This document shows positions 1 through 9,867 of a stretch of 17,470 nt of DNA, one piece after another. Positions within the stretch are counted from its first letter, which is position 1. Every line of letters starts with the position of its first letter. The position numbers and the translations under genes are program-made. The stretch is from Gryganskiella cystojenkinii (taxonomy: Eukaryota; Mortierellomycota; Mortierellomycetes; Mortierellales; Mortierellaceae). Under the pieces are notes generated by a model. It was not told the DNA's origin, searched no databases, and saw nothing but the letters and a program-made list of their open reading frames with translations. The stretch is from assembly GCA_015852425.1 (NCBI GenBank), contig JAAAIG010000081.1:8490-25959 (forward strand), in the 5' to 3' direction.

Positions 1-2480
1 CCCCCCCCCCTTTTCCTCGCTCTCATTGCTGCTCACTCGTCCGAAGACTGTTTTCATTTGTGCAACACAAACACTGACGAATTGTCCGAACTCTTTTCAC
101 TCTCTCGATTTTGTTCATTCCCGCCTCTTCAACGCAAATAAATATAAAAAAACAGCTCGCAACGTTTCCGATAGTAGTCTTGAAACAGTCATCCACTTTG
201 TTTTGAAAGGAGGAACATCGTAGAAGAAGAGCGTCCATCCGAGTCCCTAAACTTTTTTGAGGTCATGGACCATCTTGTTTTTTCTTCCTCTTTCTTTGTT
301 CTCCTAGATTTTTTAATTCCCTAATTCCCTTGGACATCCGAAACTGGGGGCGATTTGCAGTGCATGAAGACCACAGGCAAAGCGGAGGCACAGCAAAGAA
401 AACATGTGGAGAGTGTCTTTCTGCAAACGCTTATTTTCATGGCAGTTGAGTTCAATATGTGGCGCCAGGTTTTGTTACGTTAGTCTGGATTGCAGCTGTT
501 GGTCCCAAAATCTGTTTGGTTGAAGGTCACTCACGCTAACACTGCAATGAAATCTGCAGATCACTGGACTACTGAGGTTTTTTTTTTTGGCGGGAAGTCA
601 CCTGGTTGCCCCCTCTCGCTCTTGGTTTACGACCATGTCCCCTCTCTGTTAATCTCTGCAAGGGACTCTTTCTCCTTCGTTTTTTCTTAGGACTTCGGTG
701 TATTCTTAATGAAAAAGTATGTTCTGTCGGTGAATTACACACTCCATTCACGCACTCCCATGGACGATGCGACTGTGCGCATTCTCCGGATCGTGCAAAA
801 ATGCCAAACAAGGAGTAAAAAAATTAAAAACCAGAGTACATGATTTGATCCTAAACTGAGGTTGACCTGTCTGGAGAGAATACGGTGCGAACCAAGTTCA
901 AAGTTGGGCGTCTATCAAGATAAAAATAAGAAAGGCCGTTCGACAAACATCCAACAGGACCTCAAGGAGTTGAATCTAGAGGCAAGGTGGACTTGGAGGA
1001 GGGCGTGTATATTTACTTAGGTTTATGTCTCTGATTCGAACTAAAGACGAAGTTTGCTTTTTTTGTGCCCTCCCTCGTCCTATCACAGCAAACGAGTAAA
1101 GTGAAATTTAGGATCTTAAATCTTTTTCAGTTCCAAGGTTTTTTTTTTCGGACTCTGCCAACGAAGTACGGAGGAACAAAACGTTTCAAGTTGGGCGTGG
1201 TGGAGAACAAGCTTCACCTTCTTCTTCTGGAGATCAGGTTTCTAACATATATTTTTGTGGGCAGCCATGTTTCTTTATGGCGGGGTCAGTCATCTTAGGC
1301 GCATGTTGTTATTGCGCAAAAAAAAAAATTGAATTCAAAATCGAGACTAGTCCGGTTCTGGCCAAGCGTGGACGCTCCCTCCTCGCTCCAAGGGATGGAA
1401 CAACAGCAAGAAGGAAAAAGGAAAATGGTGGGGGAGGTGAGCGATGGTCCACTGTACAGTATGAAGGGGCAGTGGCCAACCTCTTTTTAATGCTTTGACT
1501 TGTTAGCTCAAGGGACACACTGCTTCTCTCGCACTTTGATGCACGCTCGGTTGAATATTTTTATTAGTTCCACGCTGTGGTTTGATAACAGTGAAGAAAA
1601 GGGGGGGGAGGGGAAAGGGGAGAGAGACTCTTTGTTCGGGCGATGGATCCAAGTCTAAGCAGACCATCCTATGACGCGTTTTGGTCACTTTTGAGTTGAG
1701 ACGTGTTCGTCAGCAACACAAAGTGGCGAAACGAAGAAGGATGGTGAGGAGGTGGCTGCAAAATTTTGAAAGTTTTTTTTGATGCATGGCCTGCGTATGA
1801 AAATGGCACGTGATTTGGAGTCTTTTGGTCGAATTGGCGAACATGTCTAGGATGAGAACCAAGCGGCGTACTACAAGTACACTTTCAGGGATGTTTAGAG
1901 AAAAGAAGCGATCTTTTTTCATCGAAACACAGTGACCACTGCTGACAGATCCTGATCTGCAATGAGTGAGATGCTACTACTTTAGCAAAAAACATTGATA
2001 TGACGAAAAAGAATCGCCGAGGAGAGATGAAAAGGATCTTTTTTTTTAAAAGAAAATATAGTAACCAAGAAATGAACTTTTCCCTCCCACGAAGAAAAAA
2101 AATAAGATAAAAGGAACTCAAACAGAAGAGCCCGACTAGACTTCGATGAAAACTGTTGTGTTTCGTGAAACTCCAAAAGACCATCAAAAAATATCTTCGG
2201 GAGGAAAATGAGGAAATCGTTTTGTTGTTGGTTTGGAGCGCGTGCTGCGTTTGCGTGTGTTCGAACAAACAACGATTGTTTTGACGTCCTCTTTCTGAGC
2301 ATAAGTTCCTCGGAGCAAAGTCATTCCGTGGGATGAGCTTTCAAAAACAAGAACCATCTCATTTTATATTTTATTTTTTGAATCATTATTAAACTGGATA
2401 GAAAAGCGTTTCATACAATCAAGTCCTTTAATTTCTACTTCTTTGTGTTTTTTGGTTCAACTATTGTCTAGAGATCATAT
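1..2480. other. Long stretch without a recognisable gene
   Basis: The longest open frames here (for example minus 2268-1885 and 2302-1982) are rich in Phe, Lys and Ser. They read through A/T homopolymers and resemble no family I know. The interval opens with a C10 run followed by pyrimidine-rich sequence resembling a transcript leader (about 11-130), so a neighbouring gene's edge could lie to the left. I saw no tRNA or rRNA signature. An AATAAA on the minus strand near 2365-2372 could be a poly(A) signal for the weak exon-like segment at 2497-2586. Confidence 0.5.
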
Positions 2481-2496
2481 ACAGTAGACGAGTTGA

Positions 2497-2586
2497 CTAA
2501 CCTGTGATCTCCGGATGGTCATAATGGTCAGATGGATAGGATGTGTCAAGGCCACGACCTTGACTAGTGACAGCGCAGAGCACTGC
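2497..2586 (-). other. Possible terminal exon of an unrecognised minus-strand gene
   Basis: On the minus strand a pyrimidine stretch with a CTAAT branch-like element ends in attgcag at about 2587, a good fungal 3' splice site. The downstream frame reads TSQGRGLDTSYPSDHYDHPE and stops at TAG (2497). A minus-strand AATAAA lies about 125 bases further on. A second acceptor-like tract (ctttcttttattgcttgcag) lies upstream on the same strand, and the unspliced frame stays open to 3003 (168 codons including weak sequence). I recognise no domain. Another frame of the same segment is also open, so the reading is uncertain. It could be a decayed gene or chance. Confidence 0.2.
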
Positions 2587-3494
2587 AATATTAGAAAAAT
2601 AGAGAGATCGGGGGACGCAGAGCTTATTTTTCTTCAAATCGGGGATTGGGGCGATGTCCTTTCCTTCAGTCTCTTTCCTCTCTTTCGTGCATCGCAAATT
2701 TTGTGTTGTTGTTACTGTTTTGTTCATTCTTCCCAACTCGAATTCCTTTTCTTTTTTGTCCGCGGAGGGATTTGACTTTCGGGGTTCAATCGATGCTTTG
2801 TGGTTCACGTCAACCAGAGGGGAACGTGGTAACGCTATTTTCAGATCTTGCCCTCCCCTGTGTTCACCCCTGCAAGCAATAAAAGAAAGAAAAAGTCCAA
2901 GGACATTCGACGTGGATGAAAAAGATACCGCTGCAGTTGTTTGTTGATGTTGTTCACTGTCTGTGCGACCATGGCACAAGGAAAACAGAGGACCATTCTT
3001 CAAACAAAATGCAATGTTAGTACTGACAGTGGAGAGTGGAGTTCAAGATCGCCTTTCATCTTGACAGATCATGTGTGGAGTTCGTCCCTCTGTCCTCTCT
3101 GTATTTCCCTGCCACAATCGCCACTGCCACCCTCCTCCCCTTCCTCTTCAACGTCGCCACCTCATACCCTGAAAACAAACATATGAACAGCAACAAAGAA
3201 ACAGTGAAGGCACGTTTCACTGTGTTTTATTGTGAGCAGAAAAAAAAGCTGATCGAGTATGTGGGACCATTCGTCGGTCAGAAACAAAAAATGGCATTTG
3301 GTTCTCATTAGGAAAAAGAGCGGCTCTGTGGTGCGTTTGTGCCACCATTCTCCAGATCTTGGTGTGTATTCATAAAAACAAAGCAGAGGGTTGAGAGCGA
3401 ATGCATTTGAAATCCATTCCGTGATGGAAGCTGAATGCAATGAGAATAGAGTACAAAGAAATAACAAGTGAAGCTCAGATAATGAACGGGAGGA

Positions 3495-3516
3495 CTCTCT
3501 CTCTCTCTCTCTCTCT
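3495..3516. repeat. (CT)11 microsatellite
   Basis: Eleven uninterrupted CT units followed directly by a run of eight T. It is a simple repeat in a gene-free stretch, with no coding context. Confidence 0.9.
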
Positions 3517-3682
3517 TTTTTTTATCTGTGCACCAAAAAAAATAAAAAACAAATAAAAAAAATAGGTCATCATCAGCATTAACAAACAACCAGCAACGGA
3601 CAACTGACTTCCATCATTGAACCTCCTTGACTAGCCATTCAAAGTCATTGAATTGCGAGATATGACAGATAGAAAAAAATGG

Positions 3683-3691
3683 CATAAATAC
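3683..3691 (+). promoter_or_regulatory. TATA-like element of an unassigned promoter
   Basis: The element CATAAATAC is followed within 80 bases by a long CT-rich tract, the same arrangement seen before skn7 and the INSIG gene. No recognisable coding sequence follows within 500 bases, apart from a 69-codon frame at 4162-4371. That frame meets a GTGAGA donor-like site at its stop codon. Function is inferred from layout only. Confidence 0.25.
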
Positions 3692-5737
3692 CCGCGTCTG
3701 GTTCGTGTCCCCTTCTGCGAGGCCAATCTTGCATTTCGTTTAAGTAGACCCGTTCAACTCTTCACGACATCATTCTTCACCTTCAGTTCCCTACCTTACT
3801 CATTCTTTTTTATTCTACAGCAAGACGTTTCATTTCATTCTACGTTTTTCTCCGCAAGCGATACATACTTTGCAGCACGTATATCTTCTCCCCTTCATTT
3901 TTCCTCGTTCATCTTCGTCCTCCCCACTCTTTTTGTTTTGGCCTCAAAATTTGATCTTCCTTTCAACCGCCGGACAATTAACCCAAAACGACAATCGCTT
4001 TCTCACTCTACACCTTCAAAGCCACCAACCCCCCTCTGTCGCAGAACCTTAAATCACGTAAGCAACAGTAAGCAACGGCAAGCGCACTGTTTTTTGTGTG
4101 TCCGACCCAACCTCCGTATTTTTTTTTTTTTTTTTTTTTGTGTGTGTGGGCATGGAACACTATGGCAGAGGAAAGGGCCCATCTCGACCTCGACCGTCGT
4201 TTCCCGATCCCAACCCAATCGGACAAAATGCTTAGACATGTTTGCTGCAAGGTGCAAGTCGCTTCTGGGATTGGTTCCTTTCAAAAATCATTCTCCGTGA
4301 GGCTCTTCAAACGTGCTGTCCAATCCGTGCATCCATCCCATCCATCGAAGTTTACCCCTGGCAGAAAGTGAGAGAGACAGATAGACCCCTGTGCCCTCCC
4401 GGGGGTTGTATGCATAATTTTGACTTTCATTGTTTGGCGAAAAAACCCCATCTTTGACCCAGGCCCAGAAAGAGGAAGTTGATGAGCACACACACGCACA
4501 AAAAAGAGGTTGCCAAACAACAACAAAAACACAAACGCAATGCAGTAGGCACGCACGCACACAAAAAAAAAGAAGCGCACCAATTGCCGCCTTTCTTTTG
4601 ACTACCTCCTCATCTCTAATCTCTAAGGTGTTGGGTACTTCTTTAAAAACAATTGGGTTGATGGCTTTCAATATTCTTTGATTGTGGTAAACAAACGGAG
4701 GACGAGCTGTATGAAGAGATATTCCCCCTGTAACCAACAACTTACCCTCCAACAGTTTTTTTATTTTTTAATTTCCAGCCTCTCTTCTCATTCATCTCAT
4801 TCATTGCACCCATTCGTTTCACTTTACCTCACTCATTCGGCAACTGAATCGCCCAACACGTTCCTTTCAACTCCAAAGGAAAGCAAACCTTCGGTGTACT
4901 CTCTTTTTGGTGGCACTGTGGCGCTGCTCAACAGCAATACAAGAGAGAAAGAGGGTAGGTGTGTTGAAATCAAACAAACAAACGAAGATCAGAAATAGTG
5001 CACCTTTGCATCAAAGGTACCAAATCAACAACATTGAACACAGCCTCAATGTGATATTATTACGACGTTGTTGGGCACCGCCTTTACTCTATTTTTCGTG
5101 TCCAACTTCTCACCATGTGCGTTTTGGCGCTCAACTCCAATACTCTGCATACATCCATTTGCCACTCCTTTTTTTGTACGCTTCATCATTGGGCCGTTGA
5201 CTTGCAGAACCCAAAAATAAGGTCGCAGTCTGCCCTGAAAGCAACAAAGGGGAAGAAAATATGCTTATTTTTTCTTTGTTTGGTGGGTGCTTCCCTCGGG
5301 TCTTCCTTTCTCCCCTCTCTGCGGTTCTACTGCTCTCAACTTGTCCCTACCTCGTCCATCCTCCTTTTTTTTATATTTTTGTTTGTCTGTTTCTATCTTC
5401 TGTTGTGTTTTCCTCTCCTTCTCCTTTTTCTTTTGCTTTCCTTGCCTCGTTCCACACACTCTCTCTGCTCACCCAAGCTCTTTTTTTCTTTTGAGAACAG
5501 TTTTCCTCTCCCCCCCCCCTCGAACCATCTGACACCCTCAGCACACCTCTTCCATTTTCCCGATTCCCGATCTGGTCCACTAGAGACGAATAGCACAGTT
5601 CGTCGGCTCTTCTCTCTGGTACTGCACCAACCCTTTTTATTCTTCCTGTCTTTTTATGCTCATGCATGCAACCATCCACCGTTCATCATCCAGTTGCTGA
5701 ACACGCAACCGCAAAAACGCATTTTCCGAGATCAGAG

Positions 5738-5743
5738 TATAAA
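5738..5743 (+). promoter_or_regulatory. TATA box, probable skn7 core promoter
   Basis: TATAAA followed by G lies 297 bases before the skn7 start codon. It is followed by a T/C-rich region, including a (CT)9 run, that would form the leader. It is the best TATA match upstream of the gene, but no transcription start can be seen directly. Confidence 0.5.
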
Positions 5744-5844
5744 GAACTCGGGATCGCCCACCTTAATTTTTTTTAGCATCTCTGTTCTTTGTTTTCTGTT
5801 CTTTATTACTGCTCCTTCCAACAAGGCGCCCGACCCCTCCCCTT

Positions 5845-5862
5845 CTCTCTCTCTCTCTCTCT
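5845..5862. repeat. (CT)9 microsatellite in the skn7 leader
   Basis: Nine uninterrupted CT units lie between the TATA box at 5738 and the skn7 start codon, in a pyrimidine-rich leader. CT-rich blocks between TATA and start codon are common in fungal promoters. Confidence 0.85.
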
Positions 5863-6039
5863 TCCTTTGCAATCTCTTTTTCAAAACGGCCAATTCTAAC
5901 CGCCCTTTAACTCAATTGACGTCCAACATATCGTCGGCTTTCAGTCCTCTTAGTTGAATAAACCTGGTTCGGACCCCTTTCCACCTCCTTCCCTTCTTTT
6001 CACGTCCTAACCGTGAGTTCCCGCGCCAAGAACCGTCCC

Positions 6040-9000
6040 ATGGCGGCCCAAAGCCTGTTGGAGCCAACTACCGAGGCCCGTTCGACCTCGTCGACCGCAG
6101 TCGCACCAATCGATACAATGATCACTCCGTCTGAAGAGATGGAGAACCCACTCTTGAGTGTGATACTTACAGCCCCTACAGGGCATGGTGTCCCTGACTT
6201 TGTCAAAAAACTGTATCGGTAAGCTCTCTCTCTCTTTTTTTCTTTTTATTGGTCCTTTCCAACATCCGCGCCCCCGCAACCCTTCGAATTATTAATTGGT
6301 GTGACACATGGCGTCTAAGATGGCTGCTGGACACAGCCACCCTTTCAGTCACACTCTGGGAATCTTCTGCTTTTGGTTAGTCCCTTTCAGGGACCTTTTT
6401 TTTTTGAGTATCTGACAAACTTTTTTTTTTTTTTTTTACGATTTATGTTTTTCTCCGATGGGCCATTCCATTAACTCCTATCAAACGGAAAAACTTAATT
6501 GCAAACAGCATGCTCGAAGAAAAAGAGCACGATCGGATCGTTTGCTGGGGCAAGAGTGGAGAGACGTTTGTGGTCAGAGAGCCGAATGAGTTTGCCAAGG
6601 CCATCTTGCCCAGACATTTTAAACACAACAACTTTGCGAGTTTTGTACGACAGCTCAACAAGTATGATTTCCACAAGATCAAGACAACGGAGGATTCTCC
6701 AAAACCATACGGTGACCAGGTACGTTACTTGGACTATAAATCAAAACACTAGATACTTACGTTGCGATACCTCGTCCTTCTTCAGAACAAGCCACAAACA
6801 ACCTCACTTGCTTTTTTGTGCAGTTTTTTTTTCCTTCTCACGCCACCAGACGTACTAACAACCTGTATGCTCTTCCTCACTTTTATTGGTTCGAACATGA
6901 CTCTAGGCCTGGGAGTTCCAACATCCGAAGTTCAAAATCCATCAGAGTGATCTGCTCGAAGAGATCAAGGTAAAACATAGCCTCGCTGGTTTTGACGCCT
7001 CATGCGCATAAATATTCATGACAGATGGGCTTAGCTAAACCATATTTCTTTTTTGTTCAGCGCAAGACACCAACGACCAGAAAGGTACCAACAGCTGCCG
7101 CAGCCGCAGCCGCAGCAGGGGCATCATCTTCGCCTGACCCACATCAATCCACTCCAGACATGCATCAAGCCCACTTGAGTACCTTGCAAAGAACCCAGGA
7201 TGATATGCGTGATCAACTCGATGCCTGTCAAACCAAGATGGAATCCCAAGAACGTCTCCTTCAGAATCTTCTTAAGGTTCTCGGATACCAAAGTGCGTGT
7301 AGGTGTTTTTTAATGGACTATATTTAAACAAACCCCTTAGTTTTTTACCCGGGGAGTGGAAGAGTTCTGATATTAACAATCACTTTACTCCGTGTGTTTG
7401 CTTGTTACCTTTTTGCGTAAAAATAGCCGATGGAACTTTGAACGTTATTCCTGCCAAAGTATCCGGGAAAGTGAAATCGGGCAAGTCCTCTTCCAGGATG
7501 GGGCTGGGAGGTTCCACGACGACGATGATCACAAACGCCACCGCCCCCATTTCCAACAATGGTCCCATGCTCTCGCGGCCACCGCACTTGTCCGAGACCG
7601 GAACAATGTCCAAGGGAATCTCAGCTGTACATCAACATCTCAAGAAACGTAACGCGTCCACGCTTGACGCCTTCCAACAGCAGCAGCAGCAGCAGCAGGC
7701 CTTGCAATCACATAGCCCATCTTCAACTTCGCCAGATATGCAACATTTGCATCGCCAGCAACAGCAGCAGCAGCAGCAGCAACTACAACATTCCGTCTTC
7801 GCATCCTCTCCTTCGTCTTCATCCCCTATGTCAAACATGTCCATCCCCACTTCATCTTCCACTTCCTTCCAAACGATGAACGCGCTCTCAGCTGCCGTGA
7901 ACTCATCGTCCTGTGCACAATTTGCACCGAGCCTGTCGACGAGTACTTTTGGAGAGAGTGTATACTCACTCTCGCTCGTCAACTCTGATTCGAATCCTTT
8001 GAGCGGTACTTCTTCATTACCACCGAGGTCTCGACCCTTCCAGTCATATCCGGACCAACATCATCAACAACAACACCAACAACAGCAGCAGCAACAACAG
8101 GTGGATACTCAACACCAACAGCAGCAACAGTTTAACCCACAACCGGCTGCCTCTAATTGGGCTATGGCCCCCAAAGTCCTGTTGGTCGAAGACGACGACA
8201 CTTGCCGTCAACTCAGCTGTCGATTACTCCGCATCTTTGGATGTGCCTTTGATGTGGCCGAGGATGGTCTTGCCGCCGTTGGAAAGATGAGCCAACAGAA
8301 ATACGACATTGTACTCATGGTAAACGCATCATTTTTTCGACATAGCTGCGATTTTTCTCCCTTTCTCCCCTTCAGTCAAAAGACTCGATTGTTTTCTAAC
8401 AGCGGACAAAAATATTTTGAACCTGTGTTTCTATTTTTTAGGACATTATGATGCCGAACCTCGACGGTGTCTCGGCCACGAGTCAGATCCGCCAGTTTGA
8501 TGCAATGACCCCGATCATCAGCATGACCTCAAACACAACCGCAAATGACATCATGACCTATTTCGCCAACGGGATGAACGACATCTTGCCCAAGCCATTC
8601 ACACGTTCCAGTCTGTTGAGCATGCTAGAGAAACATCTTCAACATTTGCGGTTTATCAAACTCGGCGAGGGAACCGCACCGACGGGATCGCTAATAGATA
8701 CCACCGGAAGTGGCGGTGCAACAACCCCAACTGGCACGCCAACCGGTGCTAACGATGGCATGAGCGGTATGATGGCCCTTGATGAAGGTCGGAGTCACGA
8801 GCACCATTCCTTTGGTTCACGCGATCTCAAGCAACAGCAACAGCAACAGCAACACCACCAGGGACATAATGACGCGAGCGATGCTTCCTCTTACGACCTG
8901 CAGAACTTGAGCTATGAGGAGATGATGGACTCAATGGAGAGAGCCACCCAGGACTACACCTCGGCTCGATCACAAGGACATCCTGCCTCGCGTAGGCACA

Positions 9001-9437
9001 TCAATGCCGGAGGAAACAACACCCCTATCAACGCTAAGATACGCCAAGAGTTGTCGTCGGCAGCGTCCTCGATGCCCGCGCCCACTTCTGGCTACACCAC
9101 GACCTCGAACATGTCCATGTCCCCTACCACGAACCATCATCAGCACCAACAGCAGCACCCACATCATCAGCAACAGGGTAGTCCCTATAACCAGTTCTCG
9201 CCTCCTCTTAACCCATCGTACTCGAATCAACCACAACATCATTCACAGCATCACCAGCAGCAGCAACCACACTCCAACATGGACATGATGTCGCTGAAAC
9301 CCGAGATGACGGCTTACTCGGGTGGAACCGATTCATTGAACCTGGATGATGACTCTGTTATGGACCAGAGCGGTCAATACGTCTCGCCCACGTTCTTTGA
9401 TCGAAGGAAGCGTACCAAACTCGAAGCTATGGAATAA
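6040..9437 (+). CDS. skn7: Skn7-like HSF/response-regulator transcription factor
   Basis: Nuclear transcription factor and two-component response regulator. The family controls oxidative, osmotic and cell-wall stress genes downstream of a His-kinase/phosphotransfer relay. Six exons join in frame to 857 aa: 6040-6218, 6509-6719, 6907-6969, 7061-7292, 7427-8319, 8442-9437; all introns are GT-AG (91-290 bases). Domains: HSF-type DNA-binding about residues 48-150 (recognition helix around [18 protein letters not shown], 99-116); Ala8 tract 163-170; coiled coil about 190-225; Ser/polyQ linker about 250-470; receiver about 476-598. Receiver residues present are E483/D484/D485, phospho-acceptor D527 (LMDIMMP), T555 and K577. 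The tail (600-857) has polyQ, His and Asn-rich stretches and ends in a basic patch DRRKRTKLE. The ATG at 6040 (CCCATGG) is the first in frame; no upstream AUG opens the domain. It is much longer than the roughly 620 aa S. cerevisiae Skn7, mostly through low-complexity sequence. Family assignment is secure. Confidence 0.96.
7675..7698 (+). repeat. CAG repeat coding polyQ in Skn7
   Basis: CAA-CAG followed by six more CAG codons encodes about eight glutamines in exon 5. Further mixed CAG/CAA tracts occur at about 7757-7783, 8063-8130 and 8829-8854. The nearly pure CAG composition of this first tract makes it the one most likely to vary in length between strains. Confidence 0.85.
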
Positions 9438-9867
9438 CCTGCTCTTTTTTATTTCTCTCTTCCCCTCCCTCTCGCCCCTCCTTTATTTCCCTTGTCTCTC
9501 TTTTTTTCGGTTTCGTTTTTGTTTGCCTCAATTTGTTTTCTCTGTTTCTTCTCATTTTTTTTTTTGGTTTTCTTTTTTAAAAAAATCACTTTCCTTGTAA
9601 CATATTTCTGTGAATAAAATATTAAAGAACCATGCAAAAGATATCTTTGCCTATTTTTTTTAGATTCTAGAATTTTTTAAGGATAAGGATAATAGGGATT
9701 ACTACTTTCGCAGAGGGGGTTGAAAGAAAGAAAAAGTACATTGGTTGAACGATGCAATATGGGTGTGGGCAGTTATTTTGTCGCTTTTTTTAGGGAGTCG
9801 AGGTGGGAGAGGAAAACTGTACAAAACGTTGAGGGGGATGAAAAAAAAAGAACATACACTCGCTTAT
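9438..9867. other. Convergent 3' intergenic region
   Basis: The 430 bases between the two stop codons are T-rich near skn7 and A/G-rich near the transporter. No gene is seen. Both transcripts must end here, so their 3' untranslated regions may overlap. Confidence 0.7.
9613..9618 (+). terminator. Poly(A) signal of skn7
   Basis: AATAAA lies 176 bases after the skn7 stop codon, within AATAAAATATTAAAG, after a T-rich 3' untranslated region. It fits a cleavage/polyadenylation signal for the plus-strand transcript. I found no equally good signal for the opposing transporter transcript before it meets this region. Confidence 0.6.

Larger units (their letters stand above)
3017..5737. other. Pyrimidine-rich intergenic DNA, no confident gene
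   Basis: Most of 3700-5700 is strongly C/T-rich on the plus strand, as fungal leaders and core promoters often are. This keeps frames open for long distances (3653-4300, 5115-5957) and gives Phe/Leu/Ser/Pro-rich, non-protein-like translations. A CATAAATAC element at 3683-3691 followed by a CT-rich tract looks like a second TATA/initiator unit, about 2 kb upstream of the skn7 one. Two weak coding-like frames (plus 4162-4371, minus 4752 to about 4560) lie downstream of it. Neither matches a family I can name. Part of this block may be the distal skn7 promoter or an unannotated transcript. Confidence 0.4.

Noticed and set aside
3653..4300. 215-codon plus-strand open frame
   Set aside because: The translation is Phe/Ser/Leu-rich, runs through a poly-T tract and follows a pyrimidine-rich leader; openness is a composition effect.
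5115..5957. 280-codon plus-strand open frame before skn7
   Set aside because: Low-complexity translation of the CT-rich promoter and leader containing the TATA box and (CT)9 run; no protein character.
7632..7982. Cys- and Ala-rich minus-strand frames opposite the polyQ region
   Set aside because: Complement of CAG/CAA repeats gives Cys or Ala runs; shadow of skn7.
9678..9702. GGATAAGGATAATAGGGATTA repeat resembling a homing endonuclease site
   Set aside because: Only superficial likeness; does not match a known 18-base site and has no associated endonuclease gene.
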